The notes beneath the pieces are model-generated. The model saw only the letters and a program-made list of their open reading frames with translations. It did no database searches and was not told the DNA's origin. From the NCBI GenBank assembly GCA_031547595.1, contig JAVBRU010000122.1, positions 1 to 18,152 of the forward strand: a stretch of DNA of 18,152 nt, in the 5' to 3' direction. Positions 6,237 through 17,321 of the stretch are shown piece by piece (within the stretch, counting starts at the first letter, position 1; every line of letters begins with the position of its first letter). Origin of the DNA: JAVBRU01 sp031547595 (lineage in GTDB: Bacteria > Bacillota > Clostridia > Christensenellales > Aristaeellaceae). The translations under genes and the position numbers were made by a program.

Positions 6237-7225
6237 TGGTAGTCCTCCCTGTAAATGGCCATAAACAATGCGTTATCGTGGGTGGAAGAATCGATGCGGA
6301 TGGCGAAGGGATAATCATTGCGGATGATGAAGTTCAAATCGCCAGAGGATGCGTCTGTGCCATGGGGCAGATAGGGCGCACCATTGGCACCGTGGGGGAA
6401 GCGCATCACTACCGTAACGCCGGGCAGTTGTAAAACAAGATTGTGCAGCGTGCTGGAGATCTGGCACGAGCCACCGCCGTAGCCCTGTTTGGTTTCGCCG
6501 TCCTTGAGGATGGGGGCGGGAAGGTAGCCTGTGCCCGCGTTAAAGGGGCCTACCGTGCCGTTGAAATCCAGTTTTTCACCATTGACTAGCACACGGTTGA
6601 GGCGGTTGCAGGCCACGCCCAGGTTCACAATACGATTGGCATTGTTATTGTAGAAAGAGGTGAACACTGCCAATGGAGTGTCTGCTGGCGTGGTGTCAAG
6701 ATCGCCTGTGACGGGCAGCAGTTCGTCCAGCAGCCGGGTATCCACATAGGCGTATTGGCGGAAGTAAACCATCTTCGCCCAGCCATTTTCAATGCCAATA
6801 AAGGATACCCACGCGCCTTCTGTGAGGGTGGACAGGGTTTCGGATTCGTGGCTCGGCTCACTCATCACATACACGGTGCTTTTGATTTGCGTGTAGTACT
6901 GATTGACTTCCACACCGTAAGGCGGTGTTTTGGACGGGTCTACCGCAACCACTTCATCTACGCGGTGACGCAGGATATAGCCTGTGCCGCCATTGTAGTT
7001 GATGGCGATCCAGTTGGGGTACACGCCAGTCACCTGAAGTTTCTGGCCGGGATTGTAGGTGCGCAGCACCTTGCTTTCCTTATCCATCGCGCGGTACACT
7101 GAAGTGGTGCTATTATCATAATTTCTGGTTACGATGGCATTATACAATACCTCGTCTGCCAGGGCGGAATACGCTGCGCCGGAAACGAGCAGGAACAGGA
7201 CAATCAAACATACAATTCGCTTCAC
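6233..7225 (-). CDS. secreted SH3-like / VanW domain protein (copy B)
   Basis: A 330-residue paralogue of copy A with the same architecture: signal peptide (MKRIVCLIVLFLLVSGAAYS, then ALA before DE), two SH3-like segments (the first ending in a NGGTGYILR strand, the second containing GWAKMVYFRQYAYVD), and a VanW domain with LDFNGTVGPFN, GGGSCQISSTLHNLVLQ, HGANGAPYLPHG and NDYPFAIRI. The conserved Cys and His positions match copy A. It is the first gene of the minus-strand pair, with AGGAGG directly upstream of ATG 7225. The tandem arrangement and colinear domains point to gene duplication. Role likely at the cell surface; precise activity unknown. Confidence 0.88.
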   Translation of the reverse strand: MKRIVCLIVLFLLVSGAAYSALADEVLYNAIVTRNYDNSTTSVYRAMDKESKVLRTYNPGQKLQVTGVYPNWIAINYNGGTGYILRHRVDEVVAVDPSKTPPYGVEVNQYYTQIKSTVYVMSEPSHESETLSTLTEGAWVSFIGIENGWAKMVYFRQYAYVDTRLLDELLPVTGDLDTTPADTPLAVFTSFYNNNANRIVNLGVACNRLNRVLVNGEKLDFNGTVGPFNAGTGYLPAPILKDGETKQGYGGGSCQISSTLHNLVLQLPGVTVVMRFPHGANGAPYLPHGTDASSGDLNFIIRNDYPFAIRIDSSTHDNALFMAIYREDYQ

Positions 7226-7253
7226 GAGAACCTCCTAAAGAATAAACCATCTC

Positions 7254-7282
7254 ATTATACCATGATTGTCGCTCCCTTTCCA
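7254..7282 (-). promoter_or_regulatory. probable promoter of the VanW gene pair
   Basis: On the minus strand a consensus TATAAT (7254-7259) lies 17 bases from TGGAAA (7277-7282), a 4-of-6 match to the -35 box. A second copy of the same TCATTATACCA context is found at 7323-7333 and also holds a minus-strand TATAAT, but with a poor -35. Confidence 0.55.
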
Positions 7283-7297
7283 TTGTGAGGGAGCGAC
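7268..7297. promoter_or_regulatory. 10-bp perfect inverted repeat over the VanW promoter (possible operator)
   Basis: GTCGCTCCCT (7268-7277) and AGGGAGCGAC (7288-7297) are perfect inverted copies with a 10-base spacer. The repeat covers the -35 area of the minus-strand promoter and has no T-run on either side, which fits an operator better than a terminator. Confidence 0.45.
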
Positions 7298-7443
7298 CCG
7301 GATAAACCTGCGGTTTTCCTAATCATTATACCACATTTATCAGAGGACGCAAACCTTTGACGGAAAATTTACACATAAACTCGTTGCTTATTTTTGAAAT
7401 AAATTGTTGATTTCGTGAAAGTGTATTTACTTTTTTGTTGGAA

Positions 7444-7449
7444 TATAAT
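7444..7449 (+). promoter_or_regulatory. -10 element of the deoR-type regulator promoter
   Basis: TATAAT at 7444-7449 lies in a very AT-rich stretch (7360-7450). No good -35 box is visible at the usual distance. Transcription would start near 7456, about 50 bases before the strong ribosome binding site at 7492-7501. Confidence 0.5.
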
Positions 7450-7460
7450 AGAATCATACT

Positions 7461-8288
7461 GTGACAGGTCAATATGCGATATGTTTTAATTGGGGAGGAG
7501 GATGTCCTATCGAACCCACCGTATATATCCCCGCAGAGCGGCAGAAGAAAATGATCGAATACATCATGGTCAACAAAAGCGCGCAAATCCACGAGCTGGC
7601 TGCGAGGTTTTCCGTATCCGAGGCCACGGTGCGCCGGGATTTGGATGATCTGGACCGCCAGGGGCTGATCAAGCGTACCCACGGCGGCGCCATCAAGCTG
7701 GACCGCAGCACCTCCTTTGAGCACGTATACAGCGAAAAACTGAACCTTATGCCCGATGTGAAGCACCGCCTGGCCAAGCGCGCCGCCGCGATGGTGCAAA
7801 ATGGCGATACCGTGCTGATTGACGCGGGCACCACCACATACTACATCGCGCAGGCGCTGGTGAAGCATGAGGAATTGACCCTCATCACCAACGACCTGTA
7901 CATTGCCCATAACGTGCAAATCCATCCTTCCTCTACGTTGATTGTCACCGGTGGCACCCGCCGCCAGGGCAGGCAGGAGCTGGTGGGTTCCCTCACCGAG
8001 AATTTCATCCGCGAATCGCACGTCAATGTGGCATTTATCGGTGCGGATGGCATAGATGTCGAGCACGGCGTCACCAACGCCAACTTTGCCGAGGTGGGCA
8101 TCAAGCGCTTGATGCTGGCCGCAGGCATGCGCACCGTATTGGCGGTGGACCATAGCAAGTTTGGTAAGGTGGCTCTGGCCAAGGTGTGCGACATGGCGGA
8201 TTTCACTACGATTCTGACGGACAGCGGCCTTGACGATGACATGCTGGAGCAAATCGCGCGCATGCCGGTGGAACTGGTAATGGTGTAA
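7461..8288 (+). CDS. DeoR family transcriptional regulator (start uncertain)
   Basis: A DeoR-type repressor of normal size (about 255-275 residues). The N-terminal winged helix-turn-helix is clear: AERQKKMIEYI, then ELAARFSVSEATVRRDLDDL and the THGGAI wing. The C-terminal sugar-phosphate-sensing domain has DAGTTTYYIA, LITNDLYIA, VTGGTRR and GADGID. Members usually repress sugar or nucleoside catabolism genes, but none lies next to it. The frame opens at GTG 7461, only a few bases after the expected transcript start. The strong GGGGAGGAGG (7492-7501) instead points to ATC 7509, a rare start codon; the ATG at 7502 is out of frame. The next in-frame ATG (7551) would cut into the first helix. It is divergent from the VanW genes and may control them (inference). 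Confidence 0.88.
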   Translation: MTGQYAICFNWGGGCPIEPTVYIPAERQKKMIEYIMVNKSAQIHELAARFSVSEATVRRDLDDLDRQGLIKRTHGGAIKLDRSTSFEHVYSEKLNLMPDVKHRLAKRAAAMVQNGDTVLIDAGTTTYYIAQALVKHEELTLITNDLYIAHNVQIHPSSTLIVTGGTRRQGRQELVGSLTENFIRESHVNVAFIGADGIDVEHGVTNANFAEVGIKRLMLAAGMRTVLAVDHSKFGKVALAKVCDMADFTTILTDSGLDDDMLEQIARMPVELVMV

Positions 8289-8305
8289 TAAGTCGACTCA
8301 ATCCC

Positions 8306-8351
8306 AAACGGGAGATGGTGAGGAGAATACCCTCGCAGCCTCCCGTTTTTT
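8306..8351 (+). terminator. terminator after the deoR-type gene
   Basis: AAACGGGAG (8306-8314) pairs with CTCCCGTTT (8340-8348), with an inner GAGG/CCTC stem, followed by a T-run. It separates the regulator from the gyrase operon. Confidence 0.85.
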
Positions 8352-8446
8352 GCTGTTTATTGTGTGTTTATTCCAGCACCTTTGGGGCTGCAACGCGTTC
8401 AAAAGTAAAAACATAATAATTTTGCATTTAATATAAGAAGAAAGCC

Positions 8447-8475
8447 TTCCTAAAACGTAGAAAATGTGTTATAAT
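8447..8475 (+). promoter_or_regulatory. probable gyrB-gyrA promoter
   Basis: A consensus TATAAT (8470-8475) lies 17 bases after TTCCTA (8447-8452), a weak -35 match. The region 8400-8475 is AT-rich. The resulting 5' untranslated region would be about 50 bases. Confidence 0.55.
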
Positions 8476-8484
8476 AACAAGGAT

Positions 8485-8503
8485 GGCGTATTTTTTATGC
8501 GCC
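8485..8503 (+). promoter_or_regulatory. small hairpin in the gyrB 5' untranslated region
   Basis: GGCGTAT (8485-8491) can pair with ATGCGCC (8497-8503, one G-U pair) around a loop of five T. It would lie at the very start of the transcript. It may stabilise the mRNA 5' end or simply be chance. Confidence 0.3.
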
Positions 8504-8532
8504 TTGGGCCACCAATCTTTTGGGAGGGTTTT

Positions 8533-10500
<1,968 letters not shown>

Positions 10501-10515
10501 AGAGGAGGAGCGAGT

Positions 10516-13032
<2,517 letters not shown>

Positions 13033-13046
13033 TGGACAAAAAGCAT

Positions 13047-13090
13047 GTGGGAAGCCGCCGTGACAGGCGCTTCCCACCGCTTTATTCTTA
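13047..13090 (+). terminator. terminator after gyrA
   Basis: GTGGGAAGC (13047-13055) pairs with GCTTCCCAC (13069-13077), with an inner GCC/GGC, followed by a T-rich but interrupted tail (CGCTTTATTCTT). The next gene starts 15 bases further on, so it may work as a partial terminator with some readthrough into the flippase gene. Confidence 0.65.
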
Positions 13091-13104
13091 TGCAGGAGCT
13101 TTGT

Positions 13105-14709
13105 ATGACGCAAAAAAATAAATCCCTGGTCGGCGGCATATCGGTGCTGGGCATTGCCGGGCTGATCTGCAAGATCGTGGGCGTGTTATACCGCATTCCG
13201 CTGGCCAATCTGATCGGCGGTGAGGGCAGCGCCATCTATTCGCAGGTTTTTTCGGCGTATAACCTGCTGCTCACCATCTCGTCAGCCGGTATCCCCGTGG
13301 CTATATCCCGCATGGTGTCGCATTATTTGACCCAGGAGGACCCGCAAAACGCAAAGCGCATCTTCCGTGTGGCGCTGGTTTTGCTGGGCATCATGGGCCT
13401 TGTGCTGACGGCTGTGCTGGTGCTCATCAGCGGGCAGCTGGCGGGCTGGGTGGGCACGCCGGACGCGAGATTAGGCTATATCGCGATTGCCCCCAGCGTG
13501 TTTCTGGTGTGCGTGATGAGTGCGTACCGCGGCTTCATGCAGGGGCGGCGGCATATGACGCCCACTGCGGTTTCCCAGCTGATCGAGCAGGTGGGCAAGG
13601 TGGCCGTGGCGCTGCCGCTGGCCGGCATTGGCATGGCGCAGGGCGGCGTGGCCATGGGCGCGGCAGGGGCGATGCTGGGCACCTCCATTGCCGAAGCCGT
13701 GGCGCTGGGGTATATGATGATCCGGCACGCGCTGGTACGCAAGGAAGTGGACAAGCTGCCGCAGCTGTCCGCGCAGCCCGCGCTGGACGGTAAATTTATT
13801 GCCAAGCGGCTTGTGTATATCGCCATCCCCATCACGCTTGGCGCGTGCATCGTGCCGCTCGCGGGCTTTATAGACAGCGCCATGCTGGTGCGCATCATGA
13901 CGGGCATCGGCATGGGCGATACCGAGGCACGCATTCGCTTTGGCCTGTATTCCACCATGGTGCTGACCCTCATCAACGTGCCCACTGCCATTGCCATGGC
14001 CATGAGCACCAATCTGGTGCCCTCTGTGGCTGCCGGTATGGCGCGGGGTGATAAAGAGTATGTGGCGCGGGAGAGCGGCGCGGGGCTGCGGCTTTCGGCG
14101 GTGATAGGCTTTCCCTGCTCCATTGGCATGTGCATTTTGGCCAAGCCCATTTTGTATCTGCTCTTTAGCGGCAGCTACACTGCGGCGCAGCTCGATTTGG
14201 CGGCCAGCTTGCTCAATATCAGCAGCCTCACCATCGTGCTGTTCACATTGGTGCAGGCCACCAGCGGCATCCTGCAGGGCATTGGCAAGCAGCGCATCCC
14301 CATGTACACCCTGGCCGCAGGCGTTCTGTGTAAAATTGCGCTCAACTATACGCTGGTGCGGGTGCCGGGCATCAACATCCAGGGCGCGCCCTATGCGTCG
14401 CTGCTGTGCTACACTGTCAGCATGATCCCCAACATCTATTATGTATGTAAGCATACAGGCTATCGCTTCGACTGGGCGGGCGTGGTGCTGCGCCCTGCCG
14501 CCGCCACGGCCGTGATGGGCGCGGTGGTATATGGTATATGGCATTTTGGCTTTGGCTCGGCCTGGCTTCAAAAGACGGGCATGGTCAATCGCGCACTGCC
14601 GGTGGCCATTGGCCTTGTTGCCGGTATCGTGGTATACTTTTTTGCGGCGTGGAAGCTCGGCGCCATTTTGCCGGAGGATTTGCCCGCGCGATTCAGGAGG
14701 AAAAAATGA
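13105..14709 (+). CDS. SpoVB/MurJ-like polysaccharide biosynthesis flippase (MOP superfamily)
   Basis: A 534-residue integral membrane protein with about 14 hydrophobic segments. It begins KNKSLVGGISVLGIAGLICK, followed by YRIPLANLIGGEGSAIYSQ, the typical start of the SpoVB branch (polysaccharide_synt family). Members flip lipid-linked precursors, such as lipid II or polyprenyl-linked glycans, across the membrane; SpoVB acts in spore cortex formation in Bacillus. Its position before a YabN-type mazG, HU and rqcP repeats the Bacillus spoVB-yabN-yabO order, which supports a SpoVB orthologue, though another lipid-flippase role remains possible. The start ATG 13105 follows CAGGAG; the earlier in-frame ATG 13045 precedes the terminator stem and is unlikely. 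The stop overlaps mazG as ATGA. Confidence 0.87.
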   Translation: MTQKNKSLVGGISVLGIAGLICKIVGVLYRIPLANLIGGEGSAIYSQVFSAYNLLLTISSAGIPVAISRMVSHYLTQEDPQNAKRIFRVALVLLGIMGLVLTAVLVLISGQLAGWVGTPDARLGYIAIAPSVFLVCVMSAYRGFMQGRRHMTPTAVSQLIEQVGKVAVALPLAGIGMAQGGVAMGAAGAMLGTSIAEAVALGYMMIRHALVRKEVDKLPQLSAQPALDGKFIAKRLVYIAIPITLGACIVPLAGFIDSAMLVRIMTGIGMGDTEARIRFGLYSTMVLTLINVPTAIAMAMSTNLVPSVAAGMARGDKEYVARESGAGLRLSAVIGFPCSIGMCILAKPILYLLFSGSYTAAQLDLAASLLNISSLTIVLFTLVQATSGILQGIGKQRIPMYTLAAGVLCKIALNYTLVRVPGINIQGAPYASLLCYTVSMIPNIYYVCKHTGYRFDWAGVVLRPAAATAVMGAVVYGIWHFGFGSAWLQKTGMVNRALPVAIGLVAGIVVYFFAAWKLGAILPEDLPARFRRKK

Positions 14710-16121
14710 ACGAAATCACCGTTGTGAGCCTTGGCCCCGGCCCGCGTGAATACATCACCCTGGGCGCGCTGGAGGCGCTCAAAAGCGCAGAAAACCTGCT
14801 GCTACGCACGTCCCAGTGCGATGCTGTCGCATATCTTGCGCAAATTGGGTTATCCTTTGATACGCTGGATGCTTTCCATAACGCAGCGGAGGACTTTGAC
14901 GCATTCAATATAGCCGCCGCGCGGGAAGTGCAAAAACGCGCGCAAAACGCGCCTGTCTGCTATGCCGTATTGGATGCGTCCACGGACGAAACGGTGCACG
15001 CTCTGCGCGCGTTAGCGCCGGTGGCGGTGGTTGCAGGCATGCCCTTGTCAGCCCCTTTCCTGGCCGCCGCGCCGCAGGCGCAGCCCCTGACGATCGCGGA
15101 CGCGTCCTCCCTGCGCGTGCATGACGCACAGCTGCCCCTGCTTGTTACAGAGCTTGATTCCCGCATCCTGGCAGGGGAGTGCAAGCTGAAGCTGCTCGGC
15201 TGGTACGACGGTGCGCAGGAAGTGCTGTTCTTCCCGCCTGCAAAGGCCGCAAAACGCAGCTATGTGCGTATTCTCCTGGAGGAAATGGACCGCCAGAAGG
15301 CGTATGACCACACCTGCGCAGTGCTCATCCCGCGCCAGGCGCTCATGCAGCGCAGCCGCTTTGATATGCAGGATCTGGTGGAGGTCATGGCCATCCTGCG
15401 GGGCGAGAACGGCTGTCCCTGGGATTTGGAGCAGACCCATCAAAGCCTTCGCAAATACCTCATCGAAGAAGCCTACGAGACCGCCGCCGCCATTGACGAA
15501 GAAGATTGGGAGCATGTGGCGGACGAGCTGGGCGATGTGCTGCTGCAGGTGGTGTTCCAGGCAAGCATCGGCGCACAGTATGGCACCTTTGAGCTATCGG
15601 ACATCACCACCGCCATCTGCAAAAAGATGATCAGCCGCCACCGCCACATCTTTGGCGCGGACGAGTGCAAGACAGCGGAGGATGTGCTGACCAACTGGGA
15701 GAAGATCAAGCGCGAGGAGCGCGGCTTTACCACCCAGGGCGATGTGCTGCTGGGCGTGTCCAAGGGCTTGCCGCCGCTGATGCGTGCGGGCAAGGTGCAA
15801 TCCAAGGCCAAACAGGTGGGCTTTGACTGGGACGACCCGCGCGATGCCCTGAGGAAGGTGCACGAGGAGGCCGAAGAGGTCTTGGCGGAGCTTGACGCCC
15901 ACCAAGACCCTGCCGAGGAGATTGGCGATCTTTTCTTCGCCTGCGTCAATGTGGCGCGTCTTTCCGGGGTGGAGAGCGAAACTGCGCTCATGCAGGCCAC
16001 GGAAAAGTTCATTTCCCGGTTTATTTTGATGGAAAACGCAATAATTCAGGCAGGAAAATCGATAGGGGACTTGACATTATCTGAAATGGATGTATACTGG
16101 GAAAGTAGCAAACAACGCTGA
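14706..16121 (+). CDS. mazG: MazG nucleotide pyrophosphohydrolase with N-terminal tetrapyrrole methylase-like domain (YabN type)
   Basis: A 471-residue two-part protein. Residues 1 to about 215 resemble the SAM-dependent tetrapyrrole methylase fold, with the SLGPGPREY glycine loop at 8-16. The rest is a tandem MazG: NGCPWDLEQTHQSLRKYLIE, then EEAYE with ADELGDVLLQ (the EExxE...ExxD metal-binding helices), and a second set EEAEEV with EEIGDLFFA. MazG hydrolyses (d)NTPs to NMP and pyrophosphate, removing aberrant nucleotides or modulating the stringent response. The fusion is the same as Bacillus YabN; the methylase part has no assigned role. Start ATG 14706 follows CAGGAGG and overlaps the flippase stop. 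The HU promoter lies within its last codons. Confidence 0.93.
   Translation: MNEITVVSLGPGPREYITLGALEALKSAENLLLRTSQCDAVAYLAQIGLSFDTLDAFHNAAEDFDAFNIAAAREVQKRAQNAPVCYAVLDASTDETVHALRALAPVAVVAGMPLSAPFLAAAPQAQPLTIADASSLRVHDAQLPLLVTELDSRILAGECKLKLLGWYDGAQEVLFFPPAKAAKRSYVRILLEEMDRQKAYDHTCAVLIPRQALMQRSRFDMQDLVEVMAILRGENGCPWDLEQTHQSLRKYLIEEAYETAAAIDEEDWEHVADELGDVLLQVVFQASIGAQYGTFELSDITTAICKKMISRHRHIFGADECKTAEDVLTNWEKIKREERGFTTQGDVLLGVSKGLPPLMRAGKVQSKAKQVGFDWDDPRDALRKVHEEAEEVLAELDAHQDPAEEIGDLFFACVNVARLSGVESETALMQATEKFISRFILMENAIIQAGKSIGDLTLSEMDVYWESSKQR
16071..16098 (+). promoter_or_regulatory. sigma-A-type promoter of the HU gene
   Basis: TTGACA (16071-16076) and TATACT (16093-16098) are 16 bases apart, inside the 3' end of mazG. 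It would give HU, an abundant protein, its own strong transcript with a leader of about 65 bases. Confidence 0.75.
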
Positions 16122-16171
16122 AACCACAAGGCTTTCGGCTTGTCATTCTCAAACTTTAGGAGGGTTAAACC

Positions 16172-16447
16172 ATGAACAAATCCGAGTTGATCGCAGCTAT
16201 TGCGCAGAAATCCGATCTGACCAAAAAAGACGCCGAGAAGGCGCTTGCCGCTTTTATCGATGTCGTGAGCGACGCGCTCAAGGCTGGCGATAAAGTGCAG
16301 ATCGTGGGCTTCGGTTCCTTTGAATCCAAGGATCGTCCCGCCCGCACTGCCCGTAACCCCCGCACTGGCGAGGAAATCGAAATCGCCGCCAGCAAGAACG
16401 CCACCTTCAAAGCCGGCAAGGCGCTCAAGGACGGCATCAACGCATAA
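16172..16447 (+). CDS. hup: HU family DNA-binding protein
   Basis: A 91-residue histone-like protein, the usual length. It begins MNKSELIAAIAQKS and has the GFGSFE turn at 46-51, then the DNA-binding beta arm ARNPRTGEEI (60-69) with the conserved tip proline Pro63 that intercalates into DNA, and the FKAGKALKDG C-terminal helix. It acts as a dimer that bends and compacts DNA. Ribosome binding site TAGGAGGG is strong. Its own promoter lies within mazG and a terminator follows, so it is expressed separately from and probably above its neighbours. Confidence 0.96.
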   Translation: MNKSELIAAIAQKSDLTKKDAEKALAAFIDVVSDALKAGDKVQIVGFGSFESKDRPARTARNPRTGEEIEIAASKNATFKAGKALKDGINA

Positions 16448-16461
16448 GTTTTTTATGCAAT

Positions 16462-16496
16462 TCCGCTCGCGTCATGGTACGTCGGGCGGATTTTTT
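16462..16496 (+). terminator. terminator between HU and rqcP
   Basis: TCCGCTCG (16462-16469) pairs with CGGGCGGA (16483-16490, one G-U), extended across a bulge by CGT/ACG, and is followed by six T (16491-16496). The ribosome binding site of rqcP starts two bases after the T-run, so rqcP depends on readthrough unless an unseen promoter exists. Confidence 0.75.
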
Positions 16497-16512
16497 ATGG
16501 AGGTACAGTAAA

Positions 16513-16785
16513 ATGCGATTGGATAAATACCTGAAGGTTTCGCGCATCATCAAGCGCCGCACCGTGGCCAAGGAGGCCTGTGACGGTGGGCGCGTATCCA
16601 TCAACGGCAAGGTGGCCAAGGCGGGCGCTGAGGTCAAGCTGGGCGATGTGATGGAAATTCGCTTTGGCAACCGCCTGGGCAAATACGAAGTTACCAGCAT
16701 CCAGGAAGTGGTGCGCAAAGAGAACGCTACCGAGATGTACCGCGTCGTCAGCGAAGACGCCGAAACCGCCGCGCAACGCGAGTAG
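16513..16785 (+). CDS. rqcP: RqcP / YabO, S4-domain ribosome-associated quality control protein
   Basis: A 90-residue protein beginning MRLDKYLKVSRIIKRRTVAK, an almost exact match to the start of the S4 RNA-binding fold of Bacillus YabO (RqcP), and continuing with GGRVSINGKVAKAGAEVKLGD. RqcP binds stalled 60S-like 50S-peptidyl-tRNA complexes and, with RqcH, supports C-terminal alanine tailing of stuck nascent chains. It is related to Hsp15. Length is normal (Bacillus about 86). The start is ATG 16513, nine bases after GGAGG (16499-16503). In Bacillus yabP, yabQ and divIC follow; here they are absent and a tRNA cluster follows. Confidence 0.92.
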   Translation: MRLDKYLKVSRIIKRRTVAKEACDGGRVSINGKVAKAGAEVKLGDVMEIRFGNRLGKYEVTSIQEVVRKENATEMYRVVSEDAETAAQRE

Positions 16786-16814
16786 GGGAGGGCGGGGGAC
16801 AGGGGGGACGAGGG
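16785..16814 (+). other. G-rich tract with G-quadruplex pattern after rqcP
   Basis: Five G-runs of three or more (GGGG, GGG, GGGGG, GGGGGG, GGG) are separated by one to four bases, starting at the last base of the rqcP stop codon. This satisfies the G3+N1-7 rule on the coding strand, so a quadruplex could form in the mRNA 3' end. Confidence 0.5.
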
Positions 16815-16818
16815 AACG

Positions 16819-16865
16819 CTGGGGCTCCTCGCCCCAGACCCCCGGCAGGAGATTTCATCTCCTGC
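16819..16865. repeat. double-hairpin intergenic element
   Basis: Two adjacent inverted repeats: CTGGGG (16819-16824)/CCCCAG (16832-16837), and a perfect nine-base GCAGGAGAT (16845-16853)/ATCTCCTGC (16857-16865) with a three-base loop, joined by AGACCCCCGG. There is no T-run after the second stem. From memory, similar paired GC hairpins recur between genes in gut Clostridia, so it may be a dispersed palindromic repeat, but only one copy is seen in this window. From 16870 to 17000 I see no gene, only AT-rich sequence. Confidence 0.5.
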
Positions 16866-17006
16866 ACCTCGGCTTTAATCTTGTATATTGATTGCTGAGT
16901 ATAATGGGATGGTGCTGTAATGCTGCGTCGGAAGGCGCTAAAAACCGACAAAAAAACTTAACATACGGAAAAATCAAAAAAGGCCAACAAATTGTCAAAT
17001 TACCGC

Positions 17007-17035
17007 TTGACAACTGCCTGGATTTATCGTATTAT
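17007..17035 (+). promoter_or_regulatory. sigma-A-type promoter of the tRNA operon
   Basis: TTGACA (17007-17012) and TATTAT (17030-17035) are 17 bases apart and end 34 bases before the first tRNA. The -35 box forms half of an inverted repeat, TTGTCAA (16992-16998)/TTGACAA (17007-17013). Confidence 0.8.
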
Positions 17036-17069
17036 ATAACACGTGCCCGCGAAAGCAGCACACGGATAA

Positions 17070-17145
17070 GGGAGCATAGCTCAGCTGGGAGAGCATCTGC
17101 CTTACAAGCAGAGGGTCACAGGTTCGAGCCCTGTTGTTCCCACCA
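17070..17145 (+). tRNA. tRNA-Val (anticodon TAC)
   Basis: A complete cloverleaf of 76 bases. Acceptor GGGAGCA pairs with TGTTCCC, anticodon loop CTTACAA, T-loop TTCGAGC, discriminator A and an encoded CCA. First of five tRNAs in one transcript. Confidence 0.96.
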
Positions 17146-17152
17146 CAATCAT

Positions 17153-17229
17153 GGCCCGGTAGTTCAGTTGGTTAGAATGCCAGCCTGTCACGCTGGAGGT
17201 CGAGGGTTCGAGCCCCTTCCGGGTCGCCA
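17153..17229 (+). tRNA. tRNA-Asp (anticodon GTC)
   Basis: A complete cloverleaf of 77 bases. Acceptor GGCCCGG pairs with CCGGGTC, anticodon loop CTGTCAC, T-loop TTCGAGC, discriminator G (expected for Asp) and encoded CCA. Seven bases follow the previous tRNA. Confidence 0.96.
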
Positions 17230-17237
17230 TATTTCTT

Positions 17238-17313
17238 GCCTTGGTAGCTCAGTCGGTAGAGCAATAGACTGAAAATCTATGTGTCGGCGGTTCGATTCCA
17301 CCCCAAGGCACCA
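17238..17313 (+). tRNA. tRNA-Phe (anticodon GAA)
   Basis: A complete cloverleaf of 76 bases. Acceptor GCCTTGG pairs with CCAAGGC, anticodon loop CTGAAAA, T-loop TTCGATT, discriminator A and encoded CCA. Confidence 0.96.
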
Positions 17314-17321
17314 TTTCCCCT

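Noticed and set aside
13045..13104. N-terminal extension of the flippase to ATG 13045
   Set aside because: The extension would translate the gyrA terminator stem-loop and has no ribosome binding site; ATG 13105 has CAGGAG at a suitable distance.
16245..16420. HU seemed to lack the DNA-intercalating proline because KNATF replaces the common KVPAF near the C-terminus
   Set aside because: Counting residues shows that the intercalating proline is Pro63 in ARNPRTGE, which is present. The other position is not the intercalating one.
16892..17272. A 126-codon plus-strand open frame across the region before and through the first tRNA genes
   Set aside because: It runs straight through tRNA-Val and tRNA-Asp, has no ribosome binding site and contains low-complexity Lys-rich sequence. 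The tRNA genes explain the DNA.
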